NCBI RefSeq assembly: GCF_009830125.1
Contig: NZ_WUPT01000001.1
Location: 1,488,001 to 1,552,000, forward strand
Origin: Kangsaoukella pontilimi
Lineage (GTDB): Bacteria > Pseudomonadota > Alphaproteobacteria > Rhodobacterales > Rhodobacteraceae
Reading direction: 5' to 3'
Length of the DNA: 64,000 nucleotides
Notes under the pieces: model-generated
Databases searched by the model: none
Told to the model about the DNA's origin: nothing
The model's input: the letters and a program-made list of their open reading frames with translations, nothing else
Part shown: piece after piece, positions 37,742 through 47,024 of the stretch
Position numbering within the stretch: the first letter of the stretch is position 1
How the letters are laid out: every line of letters starts with the position of its first letter
Program-made: the position numbers and the translations under genes

Positions 37742-38527
37742 ATGTCCGTTAATGCTTTGACGCCGCTCTGGCGCGCGCACTCCGTCCTGCAGGCCATGTC
37801 CATGGCGCTTGTCGCCGCCCTGGCTTTGGGACTTACGCTTTCCTTTGTTCTTTCTACGGCCGGCATCCTGCCCGGCCTTACCGCCACGCTGACGCTCAGC
37901 GACGGCACGGCGCTTGCCGCCGGCCCCGCCCTGCACGGTGCGGCGGCGCTCGTCGCGCTTCTGCTCGTGGCCTACATGCCCGCGAACTGGCGGATGCGCG
38001 CGCTTGAGACGTCGCACCGCTCGTTCCGCATGGGGCAGGACGACGTGATCCGCGCCTACCGCGCGGCCCACGCCGCCGACCGCGCGGGCGCGTTCAAACT
38101 CGGCTCGGAATACGACGCGGTCCGTGAACGGATGGAGCATCTGGCAAACCACCCCGACCTTGGCCATCTTGAGCCCGGCATCCTCGAACTGGCCGCACAG
38201 ATGAGCCAGACCAGCCAGGACCTCGCCCGGAAATACTCAGACGAGACAGTCGCCCGCGCCCGCGCCTTCCTGACCGAGCGTCAGACCGAGGCCGAGCGGA
38301 TGCAGGAGCGGATCGAGACCGCGCTTGCCGCCAGCCGCGACATCCGCCGCTGGCATGACCGCGTGGCGCTGGACGAAGACGTGGCGCAGTCGCGCCTGAA
38401 CGTCCTGATCGCGGAGCTGGACGAGGTGCTGCCCGAGATCGGCCTCGCCCCCACCGCGCCCGCGACCCGCCCCGACGTGATCCGCCTGTCGGACCGCGCC
38501 AAGCCGCGCGACATCGCCGCCGAATAG
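37742..38527 (+). CDS. Unknown protein with two N-terminal membrane segments and helical domain
   Basis: A 261-residue protein. There are two hydrophobic segments (about residues 18-42 and 62-80), then a long charged helical region rich in Arg, Glu and Ala (ARKYSDETVARARAFLTERQTEAERMQERIETAL), likely a coiled coil in the cytoplasm. The upstream region has CtrA-like half sites. It has no recognisable enzyme motif. It precedes radA by 84 nt. Confidence 0.7.
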   Translation: MSVNALTPLWRAHSVLQAMSMALVAALALGLTLSFVLSTAGILPGLTATLTLSDGTALAAGPALHGAAALVALLLVAYMPANWRMRALETSHRSFRMGQDDVIRAYRAAHAADRAGAFKLGSEYDAVRERMEHLANHPDLGHLEPGILELAAQMSQTSQDLARKYSDETVARARAFLTERQTEAERMQERIETALAASRDIRRWHDRVALDEDVAQSRLNVLIAELDEVLPEIGLAPTAPATRPDVIRLSDRAKPRDIAAE

Positions 38528-38611
38528 ACCGACACCGCCGTTCCCCCGGCTGCCCCTGCCTGCCACCCAAGGACGCTTGCCCTTGGCTCCGGGCGGGGGC
38601 AAGAAGGCGGC

Positions 38612-39976
38612 ATGGCGAAGCAACCCTCGTTCACCTGCAGCAATTGCGGCGCGGTCCACTCGAAATGGTCGGGCCGCTGCGACGATTGCGGCGCGTGGAA
38701 CACCATTACCGAAGACATCCCACTCTCGGCCGGTCCCGCCAAGGCGGGTCTGGGCGACGCGCGGGGCCGCGCCATCGCGCTCGGCACGCTGGCAAGCGAA
38801 GACGCCCCCCCGCCCCGGACGCTTTCGGGCATCGCGGAACTGGACCGCGTGCTGGGCGGCGGTCTGGTCGAGGCGTCGGCCGTTCTGGTGGGTGGCGATC
38901 CGGGGATCGGCAAATCCACGATGCTCCTGCAGGCCGCGGCCGCCCTTGGCCGGGCCGGGCTGAAAGCCGCCTATATCACGGGCGAGGAAGCGGCGGCGCA
39001 GGTGCGGATGCGCGCCCGCCGCCTCGGCCTTGGCGACGCGCCGGTGCAACTGGCCGCCGAGACCAACCTGCGCGACATCCTGACCACGCTCGACCGCGAG
39101 GCGCCGGACGTGGCCATCATCGACTCGATCCAGACCATGTGGCTCGACACGGTGGGCTCCGCCCCCGGCTCGGTCTCTCAGGTGCGCGCGGCTGCCCATG
39201 AGCTGACGAGCTTCGCCAAGCGCAAGGGCACGGCGGTGATCCTTGTGGGCCACGTCACCAAGGACGGCCAGATCGCGGGTCCGCGCGTGGTCGAGCACAT
39301 GGTGGACACGGTTCTCTATTTCGAGGGCGAGCGCGGGCACCAGTTCCGCATTCTCCGCGCGGTCAAGAACCGCTTCGGCCCTGCCGACGAGATCGGCGTC
39401 TTCGAGATGACAGGCGGCGGTCTGGCCGAGGTGGCGAACCCTTCGGCGCTGTTCCTGTCCGACCGGGGCGCCAACACAGCGGGATCGGCGGTCTTTGCGG
39501 GCATCGAGGGCACCCGCCCCGTCCTTTGCGAGTTCCAGGCCCTCGTGGCGCCTGCGCCGGCGGGTCAGGCGCGGCGTTCGGTCGTGGGGTGGGACGGCGG
39601 GCGGCTGGCCATGATCCTTGCCGTGCTCGAAGCGCGCTGCGGCATCCCCTTCGCCGGGCTCGACGTCTATCTGAATGTGGCCGGCGGCCTCAGGATCACC
39701 GAACCGGCGGCGGATCTTGCTGTGGCCGCGGCGCTACTTTCGGCGCGTGAAGACGTGAGCCTGCCCGCCAATACTGTCGTTTTCGGCGAAATCAGCCTAT
39801 CAGGAGACCTGCGTCCCGTCGGGCAGACGGATGCGCGCCTGAAGGAGGCCGAGAAGCTGGGCTTCGGGGCGGCCATACTGCCCAAGGGCGCCAAGGTCAG
39901 CAGCGATGCAAAGGTGGCGGCACGCCAGATGCCGAACCTTCAGACGCTGGTCGGTGATGTATTTGGTGCGGGCTAG
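38612..39976 (+). CDS. radA: DNA repair protein RadA
   Basis: A 454-residue RecA-like ATPase with an N-terminal zinc finger (C9, C12, C23, C26), Walker A GGDPGIGKSTMLLQ, the RadA-specific KNRFG motif (VKNRFGPADEIGVFEM), and a C-terminal Lon-protease-like domain (GLDVYLNVAGGLRI, FGEISLSGDLRPVG). It drives branch migration in recombination. Only 28 nt separate it from cvpA. Confidence 0.96.
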   Translation: MAKQPSFTCSNCGAVHSKWSGRCDDCGAWNTITEDIPLSAGPAKAGLGDARGRAIALGTLASEDAPPPRTLSGIAELDRVLGGGLVEASAVLVGGDPGIGKSTMLLQAAAALGRAGLKAAYITGEEAAAQVRMRARRLGLGDAPVQLAAETNLRDILTTLDREAPDVAIIDSIQTMWLDTVGSAPGSVSQVRAAAHELTSFAKRKGTAVILVGHVTKDGQIAGPRVVEHMVDTVLYFEGERGHQFRILRAVKNRFGPADEIGVFEMTGGGLAEVANPSALFLSDRGANTAGSAVFAGIEGTRPVLCEFQALVAPAPAGQARRSVVGWDGGRLAMILAVLEARCGIPFAGLDVYLNVAGGLRITEPAADLAVAAALLSAREDVSLPANTVVFGEISLSGDLRPVGQTDARLKEAEKLGFGAAILPKGAKVSSDAKVAARQMPNLQTLVGDVFGAG

Positions 39977-40004
39977 GCCCGGAGGCAATTGAGCGAGGCA
40001 AGGC

Positions 40005-40571
40005 ATGGATAATTTCACCATCATCGACGGTATCGTCGCCGTCATCATCCTGTTGTCGGCCATCCTGGCCTATAGCCGGGGCTTCATCCGCGAGACGCTG
40101 GCCATCGGCGGCTGGATCCTCGCCGCCATCGCTGCCTATATCTTCGCGCCCACCGCCGAGCCTCTGATGCGCGAAGTGCCGGTCCTGAAGGATTTCTTGG
40201 GACCGTCCTGCGAACTGGCGATGATCGCGTCCTTCGCCGCCGTCTTCGCGCTGGCGCTGATTATCGTGTCGGTTTTCACACCCCTCTTCGCGGGCGCGGT
40301 GCAGCGCTCGGCCCTTGGCGGCATCGACCAGGGGCTCGGATTTCTCTTCGGCGTGGTGCGGGGTGCGCTTCTGGTGGCCATCGCCTTCATCATCTACGAG
40401 CGCGTGATCGTCTCCGACCCCATCCCCATGGTGGATGACAGCCGGACCGCCGTGGTCTTCGCGCAAATCTCGGAAGCGCTGGATGAGCGGATGCCGCAGG
40501 ACGCGCCCGGCTGGGTCGTCGCGCGGTACGAAGAGCTGATCGGCAAGTGCTCGACCGCCTCGGGCGCGTGA
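40005..40571 (+). CDS. cvpA: CvpA family membrane protein
   Basis: A 188-residue inner-membrane protein with four hydrophobic segments. It begins FTIIDGIVAVIILLSAILAYSRGFIRETLAIGGWI, the CvpA signature. In many bacteria cvpA sits directly before purF. Here it is followed by purF on the same strand but after an 859-bp gap. A terminator-like hairpin follows the stop. Confidence 0.92.
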   Translation: MDNFTIIDGIVAVIILLSAILAYSRGFIRETLAIGGWILAAIAAYIFAPTAEPLMREVPVLKDFLGPSCELAMIASFAAVFALALIIVSVFTPLFAGAVQRSALGGIDQGLGFLFGVVRGALLVAIAFIIYERVIVSDPIPMVDDSRTAVVFAQISEALDERMPQDAPGWVVARYEELIGKCSTASGA

Positions 40572-40607
40572 TCTTTCGCCACAATTGAGACCTTGGACCG
40601 CTGAAAG

Positions 40608-40648
40608 CGGATTGATTCGGTGCAGGTGGCTGCACCGAAATCCGTTTT
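40608..40648 (+). terminator. Terminator-like hairpin after cvpA
   Basis: TTCGGTGCAG / CTGCACCGAA (40616-40625 / 40630-40639, loop GTGG) is extended by CGGAT / ATCCG with a 3-nt bulge. TTTTGA follows at 40645. It lies 37 nt after the cvpA stop. Confidence 0.65.
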
Positions 40649-41008
40649 GAACAAAGAAATTTCCGAAAAATTCATGGAAAACAAACTGTTTCCATGCTGG
40701 GGCGGCGCGAAATCGGGCAAACTCGGGACGTCGGGTTAAGGCTGTTTTCGACGGTTATTGTCGGGCCAGCCGGAACAATGACCCGGAAAAATCCAATGAT
40801 TCCTGAAGATGCGCCCGAAGACCGGCCCGCATTGTTTCGCCTTTTGCGGGCCTCTGGAGGCGCCTCGTTCATGCTTTTGGCGGCAGGATCATAAAGACGC
40901 CCCGAAAGCGAGGAATTGCGCCCAAGTGAGGCCAAGCCCACCTGTCATAAACAGTCTTGTAAGCGAAGTCGTGGTTTCCAGGGTTTCGCGTAACGAGTGA
41001 AAGCGTAC

Positions 41009-41186
41009 CGGCGCCGGAGGGCCGTGTTGGTCCCCGGCGCCACCCCCAGAACGGGCGGTAGCGAGTGTATCGGGACAAGTGTTTCAGCCCGTTTGTGTAG
41101 TGAGTGCCACCAGTATGGTGCAACCCCGCCCCTGAAGGCCCGTGTCCCCACCGGATGCGGGCCTTCGGACTCTGAGGGGTTGCGCC
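41009..41186. ncRNA. Candidate structured RNA or leader upstream of purF
   Basis: Three nested or adjacent stems are visible. GGCGCCGG / CCGGCGCC pairs 41010-41017 with 41034-41041. GAACGGGC / GCCCGTTT pairs 41049-41056 with 41087-41094. The last is a two-tier stem: GGTGCAACCCC / GGGGTTGCGCC (41117-41127 / 41176-41186) around GAAGGCCCG / CGGGCCTTC (41134-41142 / 41158-41166). The last stem's 5' arm can instead pair with CCACC at 41107-41111. The strand is unknown; no known RNA family motif was recognised. Confidence 0.3.
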
Positions 41187-41210
41187 GGGCTTCGCCCGTC
41201 GCGGGGTGGC

Positions 41211-41286
41211 GGGGGGCGCTGCCCCCCTCTTGGTCCGCTGGCGCGGCCCAATTCACCCCCCGGGATATTTCCGAACAGGCGAAGGA
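41211..41286 (+). repeat. Dispersed intergenic repeat, copy 6
   Basis: GGGGGGC-GCT-GCCCCCC (41211-41227) is followed, after 31 nt, by CCCCCCGGGATATTTCCGAACAGGCGAAGG. It is the only copy that lies well upstream of a gene (purF), not directly behind one. Confidence 0.7.
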
Positions 41287-41430
41287 GGCGGCAGGAGCGC
41301 CCGCCCACGCGGCATTCCGTCCCGGTGGCTCATGTGAGGGACCGCGAGGCGGTTTCTACCCGTGACAGCGCCGGCACTGGCCGCTATAGGGGGCCAAGCT
41401 GCCCATGACATCGGAGCCTGTTGCAACGCG

Positions 41431-42912
41431 ATGGCCCAGACCTTGTCCCCGACACCTTTGACCACCGATCCCTTCGACGACGACAAACTGCGCGAGGAAT
41501 GCGGTATTTTCGGCGTGACCGGCGTGGCGGATGCCGCGAATTTCGTGGCGCTTGGCCTCCATGCGCTGCAACACCGGGGTCAGGAGGCGGGCGGGATCGT
41601 CACCTACGACCCCGAGCAGGGCTTCAACTCGGCCCGGCGTTTCGGGCTGGTCCGGGACAACTTCACCAACCAGTCGATCATGGACACGCTGCCGGGCGCG
41701 CTTGGCATCGGGCATGTGCGCTATTCGACCACCGGGTCCAAGGGCAACACGCAGATCCGGGACGTGCAGCCGTTTTTCGGCGAGTTCTCGATGGGCGGCG
41801 CGGCGATTGCCCATAACGGCAACATCACCAATGCGGATTCGCTCCGCCGCGAGCTGATCGAGCGCGGCTCGATCTTTCAGTCCTCGTCGGACAGCGAATG
41901 CATCATCCACCTGATGGCGCGGTCCTTGCAGACTTCGATCCCCGAGCGGATGAAGGATGCGCTGCGGCGGGTCGAAGGGGCGTTTTCCGTGATCGCCATG
42001 ACGCGGACCAAGCTGATCGGCGTGCGCGATCCCTTAGGCGTGCGCCCGCTGGTCCTGGGCCGTCTGGGTGAGGATGGCTGGGCGCTGGCGTCCGAGACCT
42101 GTGCGCTCGACATCATCGGCGCGCAGTTCGTGCGCGAGGTCGAGCCGGGCGAAATGGTCGTCATCGAGCACGACAAGGTGGCGAGCCACCGGCCGTTCGA
42201 GGCGAAGCGCCCGCGCTTCTGCATCTTCGAACATGTCTATTTCAGCCGCCCCGATTCGACGCTTGGCGGGCGGTCGGTCTACGAGACGCGCTCGGCCATC
42301 GGGCGGGAACTGGCGATCGAGGCGCCGGTCGAGGCCGACCTCGTCTGCCCGGTGCCGGACAGCGGCACGCCTGCGGCCATCGGCTACAGCCTGGAATCGG
42401 GCATCCCCTACGCCATGGGGATCATCCGGAACCAGTATATGGGCCGGACCTTCATCGAGCCGACCGAGCATATCCGGAACATGGGCGTGCGCCTGAAGCT
42501 GAACGTGAACCGGGCGCTCATACGGGGCAAGCGGGTCATTCTGGTCGATGACAGCGTCGTACGCGGCACCACCAGCCGGAAGATCAAGGAGATGATCCTG
42601 GACGCGGGCGCGGCCGAGGTGCATTTCCGCATCGCCTCGCCGCCAACGGCATGGCCCTGTTTCTACGGCGTCGACACGCCGCAGCGGGAAAAGCTACTGG
42701 CCGCCACCATGAGCGAGGAGGAGATGCGCGAGCATCTCGGGGTGGATTCGCTCCGCTTCATCTCGCTCGACGGGCTCTATCGCGCTGTGGGCGAGGCCAA
42801 GGGGCGCGACGCCGACAGTCCGCAATATTGCGACGCCTGTTTCTCGGGTGAATACCCGGTGGCGCCGAAGGACCAGATCGACAAGGGCTTCACGCTGAAG
42901 GCGGCGGAATAA
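41431..42912 (+). CDS. purF: Amidophosphoribosyltransferase
   Basis: A 493-residue enzyme making phosphoribosylamine, the first step of purine synthesis. The start at 41431 gives a 23-residue propeptide before the N-terminal nucleophile C24 (CGIFGV). VILVDDSVVRGTTS is the PRPP loop. The cluster cysteines of the [4Fe-4S] Bacillus-type enzyme are present (FCIFEHVYF, WPCFYGVD, CDACFSG). The unusually long upstream gap with stem-loops and a repeat may contain its leader. Confidence 0.96.
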   Translation: MAQTLSPTPLTTDPFDDDKLREECGIFGVTGVADAANFVALGLHALQHRGQEAGGIVTYDPEQGFNSARRFGLVRDNFTNQSIMDTLPGALGIGHVRYSTTGSKGNTQIRDVQPFFGEFSMGGAAIAHNGNITNADSLRRELIERGSIFQSSSDSECIIHLMARSLQTSIPERMKDALRRVEGAFSVIAMTRTKLIGVRDPLGVRPLVLGRLGEDGWALASETCALDIIGAQFVREVEPGEMVVIEHDKVASHRPFEAKRPRFCIFEHVYFSRPDSTLGGRSVYETRSAIGRELAIEAPVEADLVCPVPDSGTPAAIGYSLESGIPYAMGIIRNQYMGRTFIEPTEHIRNMGVRLKLNVNRALIRGKRVILVDDSVVRGTTSRKIKEMILDAGAAEVHFRIASPPTAWPCFYGVDTPQREKLLAATMSEEEMREHLGVDSLRFISLDGLYRAVGEAKGRDADSPQYCDACFSGEYPVAPKDQIDKGFTLKAAE

Positions 42913-42993
42913 GCTCCAACTGTCACAAAAGCTTTGCAAAACCGTCGTATCGCCCGAGGGCGGAAAGAAACGGTCGGGGGCGCGCGTCGGGCA

Positions 42994-43470
42994 ATGCTGA
43001 ATATTCTGGTTCTCTGCACGGGGAATTCCGCGCGCTCGATCCTGGGCGAGGCCCTGATCGGCGCGCTCGGCGCCGGACGCGTCGCCGCGCATTCCGCAGG
43101 CTCGCATCCCAAGGGTCAGCCGCACCCCGAAGCGCTGGCACGGCTTCGCGCCGAGGGGATCGCGGCCGAAGGGTTCCGCTCGAAAAGCTGGGACGAGTTC
43201 TCGGGCGACGATGCGCCCCGGCTCGACATCGTCATAACCGTCTGCGACAGCGCGGCGGGCGAGACCTGTCCCTACTGGGCGGGCGCGCCGGTGACGGTGC
43301 ATTGGGGTCTGCCGGACCCGGCGGGCGCCCAGGACGAGCCGCGCGCCTTTGCCGAGGCGTTCGCCGCGCTCAAGTCCCGCGTCGAGGCGATGCTGGCTCT
43401 GCCCCTTGAAGACATGACCCCGGCCGAGCGAAAAACCGCGCTTTCCCGAATACATACCGAGACCGCCTGA
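42994..43470 (+). CDS. arsC: Arsenate reductase, thioredoxin-linked type
   Basis: A 158-residue protein with a low-molecular-weight phosphatase fold. C8 in the P-loop CTGNSARS is the nucleophile, and C84 and C92 (VCDSAAGETC) are the resolving pair, as in the thioredoxin-coupled ArsC family. It reduces arsenate to arsenite. The start at 42994 gives the standard MLNILVLCTGN. The stop and the next gene's ATG share one base, so it is coupled to the aquaporin gene. Confidence 0.92.
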   Translation: MLNILVLCTGNSARSILGEALIGALGAGRVAAHSAGSHPKGQPHPEALARLRAEGIAAEGFRSKSWDEFSGDDAPRLDIVITVCDSAAGETCPYWAGAPVTVHWGLPDPAGAQDEPRAFAEAFAALKSRVEAMLALPLEDMTPAERKTALSRIHTETA

Positions 43471-44135
43471 TGCAGACCGACCTTCCCCGCCGCCTTGCTG
43501 CCGAGGCGCTTGGCACCTTTTTCCTTGTGGCCACGGTCGTCGGCTCGGGCATCATGGCGGACACGCTGACCGAGGACGTGGCGCTGTCGCTTCTGGGGAA
43601 CACGATCCCGACGGGGGCGATCCTTGTCGTGCTGATTACGGTACTTGGGCCGCTGTCGGGCGCGCATTTCAACCCTGCGGTCTCGCTGGGGTTCGCGCTG
43701 ACGCGCGCTCTGCCCTGGCGCGAACTGGCGCCCTATGTGGCGGCGCAGGTGGCCGGCGGCATCCTTGGCACCTTCGCGGCGCATCTGATGTTCGAGATGC
43801 CGATGCTACAGGCCTCGGCCACGATGCGGACGGGGCCGGCACAGTGGTTCTCGGAACTGGTGGCCGCCTTCGGGCTGATGGCGATCATCCTTGGCGGGCT
43901 GGCCACGCGCGCCAATGCCGTGCCGTGGCTGGTGGGGCTCTATATCACGGCGGCCTACTGGTTCACCGCCTCGACATCCTTCGCCAACCCCGCTGTTGCC
44001 ATTGCGCGCGCGCTGACCGACACCTTCTCGGGCATTCGTCCGGGCGACCTGCCGGGGTTCATCGTGGCGGAATGCCTTGGCGCGGCGCTGGCCGTCTGGG
44101 TGGCAGGCTGGCTCTGGGCCAAGCGGAGCGCTTGA
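43470..44135 (+). CDS. aqpS: MIP-family channel, AqpS-like arsenite exporter
   Basis: A 221-residue aquaglyceroporin-family channel with six membrane segments and the two half-helix motifs GAHFNPAV and SFANPAVAIAR (both NPA intact). Directly coupled to arsC, it matches the arsenic scheme described in Sinorhizobium meliloti, where AqpS replaces the ArsB pump and lets arsenite leave by diffusion. No arsR or arsB is present here. A general metalloid or solute channel is the alternative. Confidence 0.85.
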   Translation: MQTDLPRRLAAEALGTFFLVATVVGSGIMADTLTEDVALSLLGNTIPTGAILVVLITVLGPLSGAHFNPAVSLGFALTRALPWRELAPYVAAQVAGGILGTFAAHLMFEMPMLQASATMRTGPAQWFSELVAAFGLMAIILGGLATRANAVPWLVGLYITAAYWFTASTSFANPAVAIARALTDTFSGIRPGDLPGFIVAECLGAALAVWVAGWLWAKRSA

Positions 44136-44166
44136 CCGGGGCGCGTCCCCGCCCCATCAAGTGGCC

Positions 44167-44736
44167 ATGGACCTGAACGACGATCCCCGCTGGCGGCGGT
44201 TCAACGACACCAGCCGCCCCTGCCCCTGCTGCGGACGCCGCTTCGACGGCGTCTTCGACATCGGCTATGACCATCCCGATCCCTGGCCCCACGGCAATCG
44301 TTCGGCCAGCGGTGAGGACGTGCTGCAGGTCGGCGAAGACGGGCTGACGGCGGATTACTGTTCCTGGGGGCAGCACCGGTTCATCCGCGCCGTCCTGCCC
44401 CTGCCGATCAGGGGCAGCGACAAGGTGTTCGCCTTCGGGCCATGGGGCAGCGTGAACCCGGCCAACTACGACCGTTATATCGAGGCGAGCCTGGGCGGCG
44501 CGCCGTTCGAGGGCAGCTTCGCCTGGCTCATGAACAAGTTGCCCGGTTTCGAGTTCGACGACTGGTTGCCCTGCAACCTCGTCCCCGGAGCAGCCGGCCA
44601 GCGGCCGGTGCTTGAGGTTCACGATGGTAGCCACGACCTCGCGCGTCTTCAGGAAGAGGGCATCACCTTCGACCAGTTGCTCGACATCTACGCCGCCGCC
44701 GGTCAGGACATCCGGCCGCACCTTCTGGACGGCTGA
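44167..44736 (+). CDS. DUF2199 family protein
   Basis: A 189-residue cytoplasmic protein. The N-terminal CPCCGRRFDGV is a CxxC-type site, followed by IGYDHPDPWPHG, ADYCSWGQHRFIRAVLPLPI and a C-terminal acidic helix, as in DUF2199. The start at 44167 is chosen at the conserved MDLNDDPRWRRF. It lies 31 nt after the aquaporin stop on the same strand. The function of the family is unknown. Confidence 0.8.
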   Translation: MDLNDDPRWRRFNDTSRPCPCCGRRFDGVFDIGYDHPDPWPHGNRSASGEDVLQVGEDGLTADYCSWGQHRFIRAVLPLPIRGSDKVFAFGPWGSVNPANYDRYIEASLGGAPFEGSFAWLMNKLPGFEFDDWLPCNLVPGAAGQRPVLEVHDGSHDLARLQEEGITFDQLLDIYAAAGQDIRPHLLDG

Positions 44737-44778
44737 ACGCTTGACCTTTGGGCGCGCGCGGCGCACATCGCGGGCACC

Positions 44779-45429
44779 ATGACCGAGACGACACAGAAAA
44801 TCGCGCTGATCACCGGCGCATCGCGCGGCCTGGGCGCCGCCATGGCCGAGGCGCTGGCGCCCGAGCATCACATCGTTGCCGTCGCCAAGACGGTGGGCGC
44901 GCTGGAAGAACTGGACGACCGTATTAAGGCCAAGGGCGGCTCAGCCACGCTGGCGCCCATGGACGTCACCGTCGAAGGCGCGATGGCGCAGCTTTGCCGC
45001 TCGGTCTTCGACCGTTGGGGCGGGATCGACCTCTGGGTCCATACCGCAATCCACGCCGCCCCGCTCTCGCCGGCCGATCACCTTGCCGCCAAGGACCTGT
45101 CGAAATCGGTCGATATCAACGTGACGGCCACGGCCACGCTGATCCGCATGGTGGCGCCGCTTCTGAACCGCGAAGGTGCGACGGCGGTCTTCATGGACGA
45201 CCTGCGTGCCGGTCAGAAGTTCTTCGGCGGCTACGGCGCGACCAAGGCCGCGCAGATCGCGCTGGCACGAAGCTGGCAGGCCGAGACCGAGCGCACCGGC
45301 CCCCGCGTCGTCATCGCGACGCCCGACCCGATGCCCACCGCCGTCCGCGCGCGCTTCTTTCCCGGCGAGGACCGCTCGGTTCTGGCCGCACCGGCGGATG
45401 TGGCCGAGCGGATCGTCTCGGCTCTCTGA
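44779..45429 (+). CDS. Short-chain dehydrogenase/reductase
   Basis: A 216-residue SDR. TGASRGLGAAMAEAL is the cofactor-binding motif, YGATK the catalytic Tyr/Lys. The usual catalytic Ser region (VFMDDLRAG) lacks an obvious Ser, and NAG is replaced by HTAIHA, so it is a divergent member. It is shorter than the common 250 residues. The substrate is unknown. It lies between DUF2199 and surE. Confidence 0.8.
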   Translation: MTETTQKIALITGASRGLGAAMAEALAPEHHIVAVAKTVGALEELDDRIKAKGGSATLAPMDVTVEGAMAQLCRSVFDRWGGIDLWVHTAIHAAPLSPADHLAAKDLSKSVDINVTATATLIRMVAPLLNREGATAVFMDDLRAGQKFFGGYGATKAAQIALARSWQAETERTGPRVVIATPDPMPTAVRARFFPGEDRSVLAAPADVAERIVSAL

Positions 45430-45539
45430 CGCGCGCGGCGCCCGTCACCGTCTCATTCCCGCAGAAACCCGGTGAATTTGGGATTCAATCCCCCGCGCGG
45501 ATGTTCTAATCAGAACCAAGGGCAGAAGGGGCAGCACGC

Positions 45540-46325
45540 GTGCGTATTCTCATCACCAATGACGACGGGATCAACGCACCCGGTCTGAAGGTGCTTCACG
45601 CCATCGCCAGCGAGATCGCGGGCGAGGATGGCGAGGTCTGGACCGTGGCACCAGCCTTCGAGCAGTCGGGCGTGGGCCACTGCATCAGCTACACTCACCC
45701 GACGATGCTGATCCAGCTCGAGGAACGGCGTTTCGCCGCCGAGGGCTCGCCCGCCGACTGTGTGCTGGCGGGGCTCTATCAGGTGATGAAGGACGCGCCC
45801 CCCGACCTTGTGCTGTCGGGCGTCAACCGGGGCAACAACGCCGCCGAGAACGTGCTGTATTCCGGCACCCTTGGCGGCGCGATGGAAGCGGCGCTTCAGG
45901 GGCTGCCGGCCATCGCCCTCAGCCAGTTCTACGGACCCGAGAATGCGGGTCTCGACAACCCGTTCGAGGCAGCCGCCAAGCACGGCGTCGACACGGTGCG
46001 GCGGCTTCTCCGCCACGGCATCTGGGACGGCGAGGCGTACCGCGTCTTTTACAACGTCAATTTCCCGCCCGTGCCTGCGGCGGATGTGAAGGGGCTGAAG
46101 GTCACCACTCAGGGCTGGCGCGACGACACCTCCTTCGGGGTCGAGCCGCATGTCTCGCCCTCGGGGCGCATGTTCCTCTGGGTCAAGGGCGGGCCGCAGC
46201 ACGTACCGACCGCCCCCGGCACCGACGCGGCGGCGAACCTCGACGGCTATGTCTCGGTCACGCCCCTCCGCGCCGACCTGACAGCCCACGACACGATCCA
46301 GACTCTGAAGGACCGGCTGGAATGA
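45540..46325 (+). CDS. surE: 5'-nucleotidase SurE, GTG start
   Basis: A 261-residue metal-dependent nucleotide phosphatase. It starts at a GTG (45540) after AGAAGGGG. D8 and D9 of [11 protein letters not shown] and the [25 protein letters not shown] stretch bind the metal and substrate. It overlaps pcm by 4 nt, the common surE-pcm-nlpD order. Confidence 0.95.
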   Translation: MRILITNDDGINAPGLKVLHAIASEIAGEDGEVWTVAPAFEQSGVGHCISYTHPTMLIQLEERRFAAEGSPADCVLAGLYQVMKDAPPDLVLSGVNRGNNAAENVLYSGTLGGAMEAALQGLPAIALSQFYGPENAGLDNPFEAAAKHGVDTVRRLLRHGIWDGEAYRVFYNVNFPPVPAADVKGLKVTTQGWRDDTSFGVEPHVSPSGRMFLWVKGGPQHVPTAPGTDAAANLDGYVSVTPLRADLTAHDTIQTLKDRLE

Positions 46326-46966
46326 CCGCGGATCATGCCGAGCGCCAGATGGCGTTTCTCTTCGCGCTCCGGCAACGGGGCGTGACGGACAAGCGCGTGC
46401 TGGAAGCGATGGAAAAGATCGACCGGGGCGTCTTCGTGAAGGGGCTCTTCGCGGAACGCGCCTATGAGGACATGCCGCTGCCTATCGCCTGCGGCCAGAC
46501 CATCAGCCAGCCCTCGGTCGTGGGTCTGATGACACAGGCGCTGGACGTGCAGCCGCGGCACAAGGTGCTCGAGGTCGGCACCGGCTCGGGATATCAGGCC
46601 GCCGTTCTCAGCCAGCTGGCGCGCCGGGTCTATACGGTCGACCGTCACCGCCGCCTCGTGGCCGAGGCGCAGGCGGGGTTCGACGCGCTTGGCCTGACCA
46701 ATATCACCGCCTTTGCCGCCGACGGATCGCGCGGCCTGCCCGAACAGGCGCCCTTCGACCGCATTCTGGTGACCGCCGCCGCCGAAGACCCGCCCGGCCC
46801 CTTGTTGGCAGAGTTGAAAACTGGCGGTATCATGGTGGTGCCGGTCGGGCAGTCGGACGCGGTGCAGCACCTGATCAAGGTGACGCGCACCGAGACGGGC
46901 TACGACTATGACGAGCTTCGACCGGTCCGCTTCGTCCCCCTTGTCGAGGGGATGGGACAGGACTGA
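46322..46966 (+). CDS. pcm: Protein-L-isoaspartate O-methyltransferase
   Basis: A 214-residue SAM-dependent methyltransferase that repairs isoaspartyl damage. [27 protein letters not shown] is the SAM-binding motif, and [17 protein letters not shown] and [13 protein letters not shown] are family marks. It overlaps surE and is followed by the lipoprotein gene after 58 nt. Confidence 0.94.
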   Translation: MTADHAERQMAFLFALRQRGVTDKRVLEAMEKIDRGVFVKGLFAERAYEDMPLPIACGQTISQPSVVGLMTQALDVQPRHKVLEVGTGSGYQAAVLSQLARRVYTVDRHRRLVAEAQAGFDALGLTNITAFAADGSRGLPEQAPFDRILVTAAAEDPPGPLLAELKTGGIMVVPVGQSDAVQHLIKVTRTETGYDYDELRPVRFVPLVEGMGQD

Positions 46967-47024
46967 AGGATTTTTCAGGGTGAGGACCCCGACAGACGGG
47001 TCCCTCCGGATTGAGGATTGAGCG

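Larger units (their letters stand above)
40572..41430. other. Long inverted-repeat-rich gap between cvpA and purF
   Basis: This 859-bp stretch has no convincing gene. In order it holds a terminator-like hairpin (40608-40648), a moderately AT-rich part (to about 40910), a block of three stem-loops (41009-41186), a dispersed repeat (41211-41286) and about 145 bp before the purF start. Several short open frames exist on both strands but lack ribosome-binding sites and protein-like composition. Confidence 0.6.

Noticed and set aside
41009-41186. 6S RNA, tmRNA, RNase P or SRP RNA in the purF gap
   Set aside because: None of the conserved core sequences of these RNAs that I know is present; only generic stem-loops are seen.
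40869-41256. Short minus-strand frames in the purF gap as small genes
   Set aside because: They overlap in several frames, lack ribosome-binding sites and coincide with the strong stems; composition is not protein-like.
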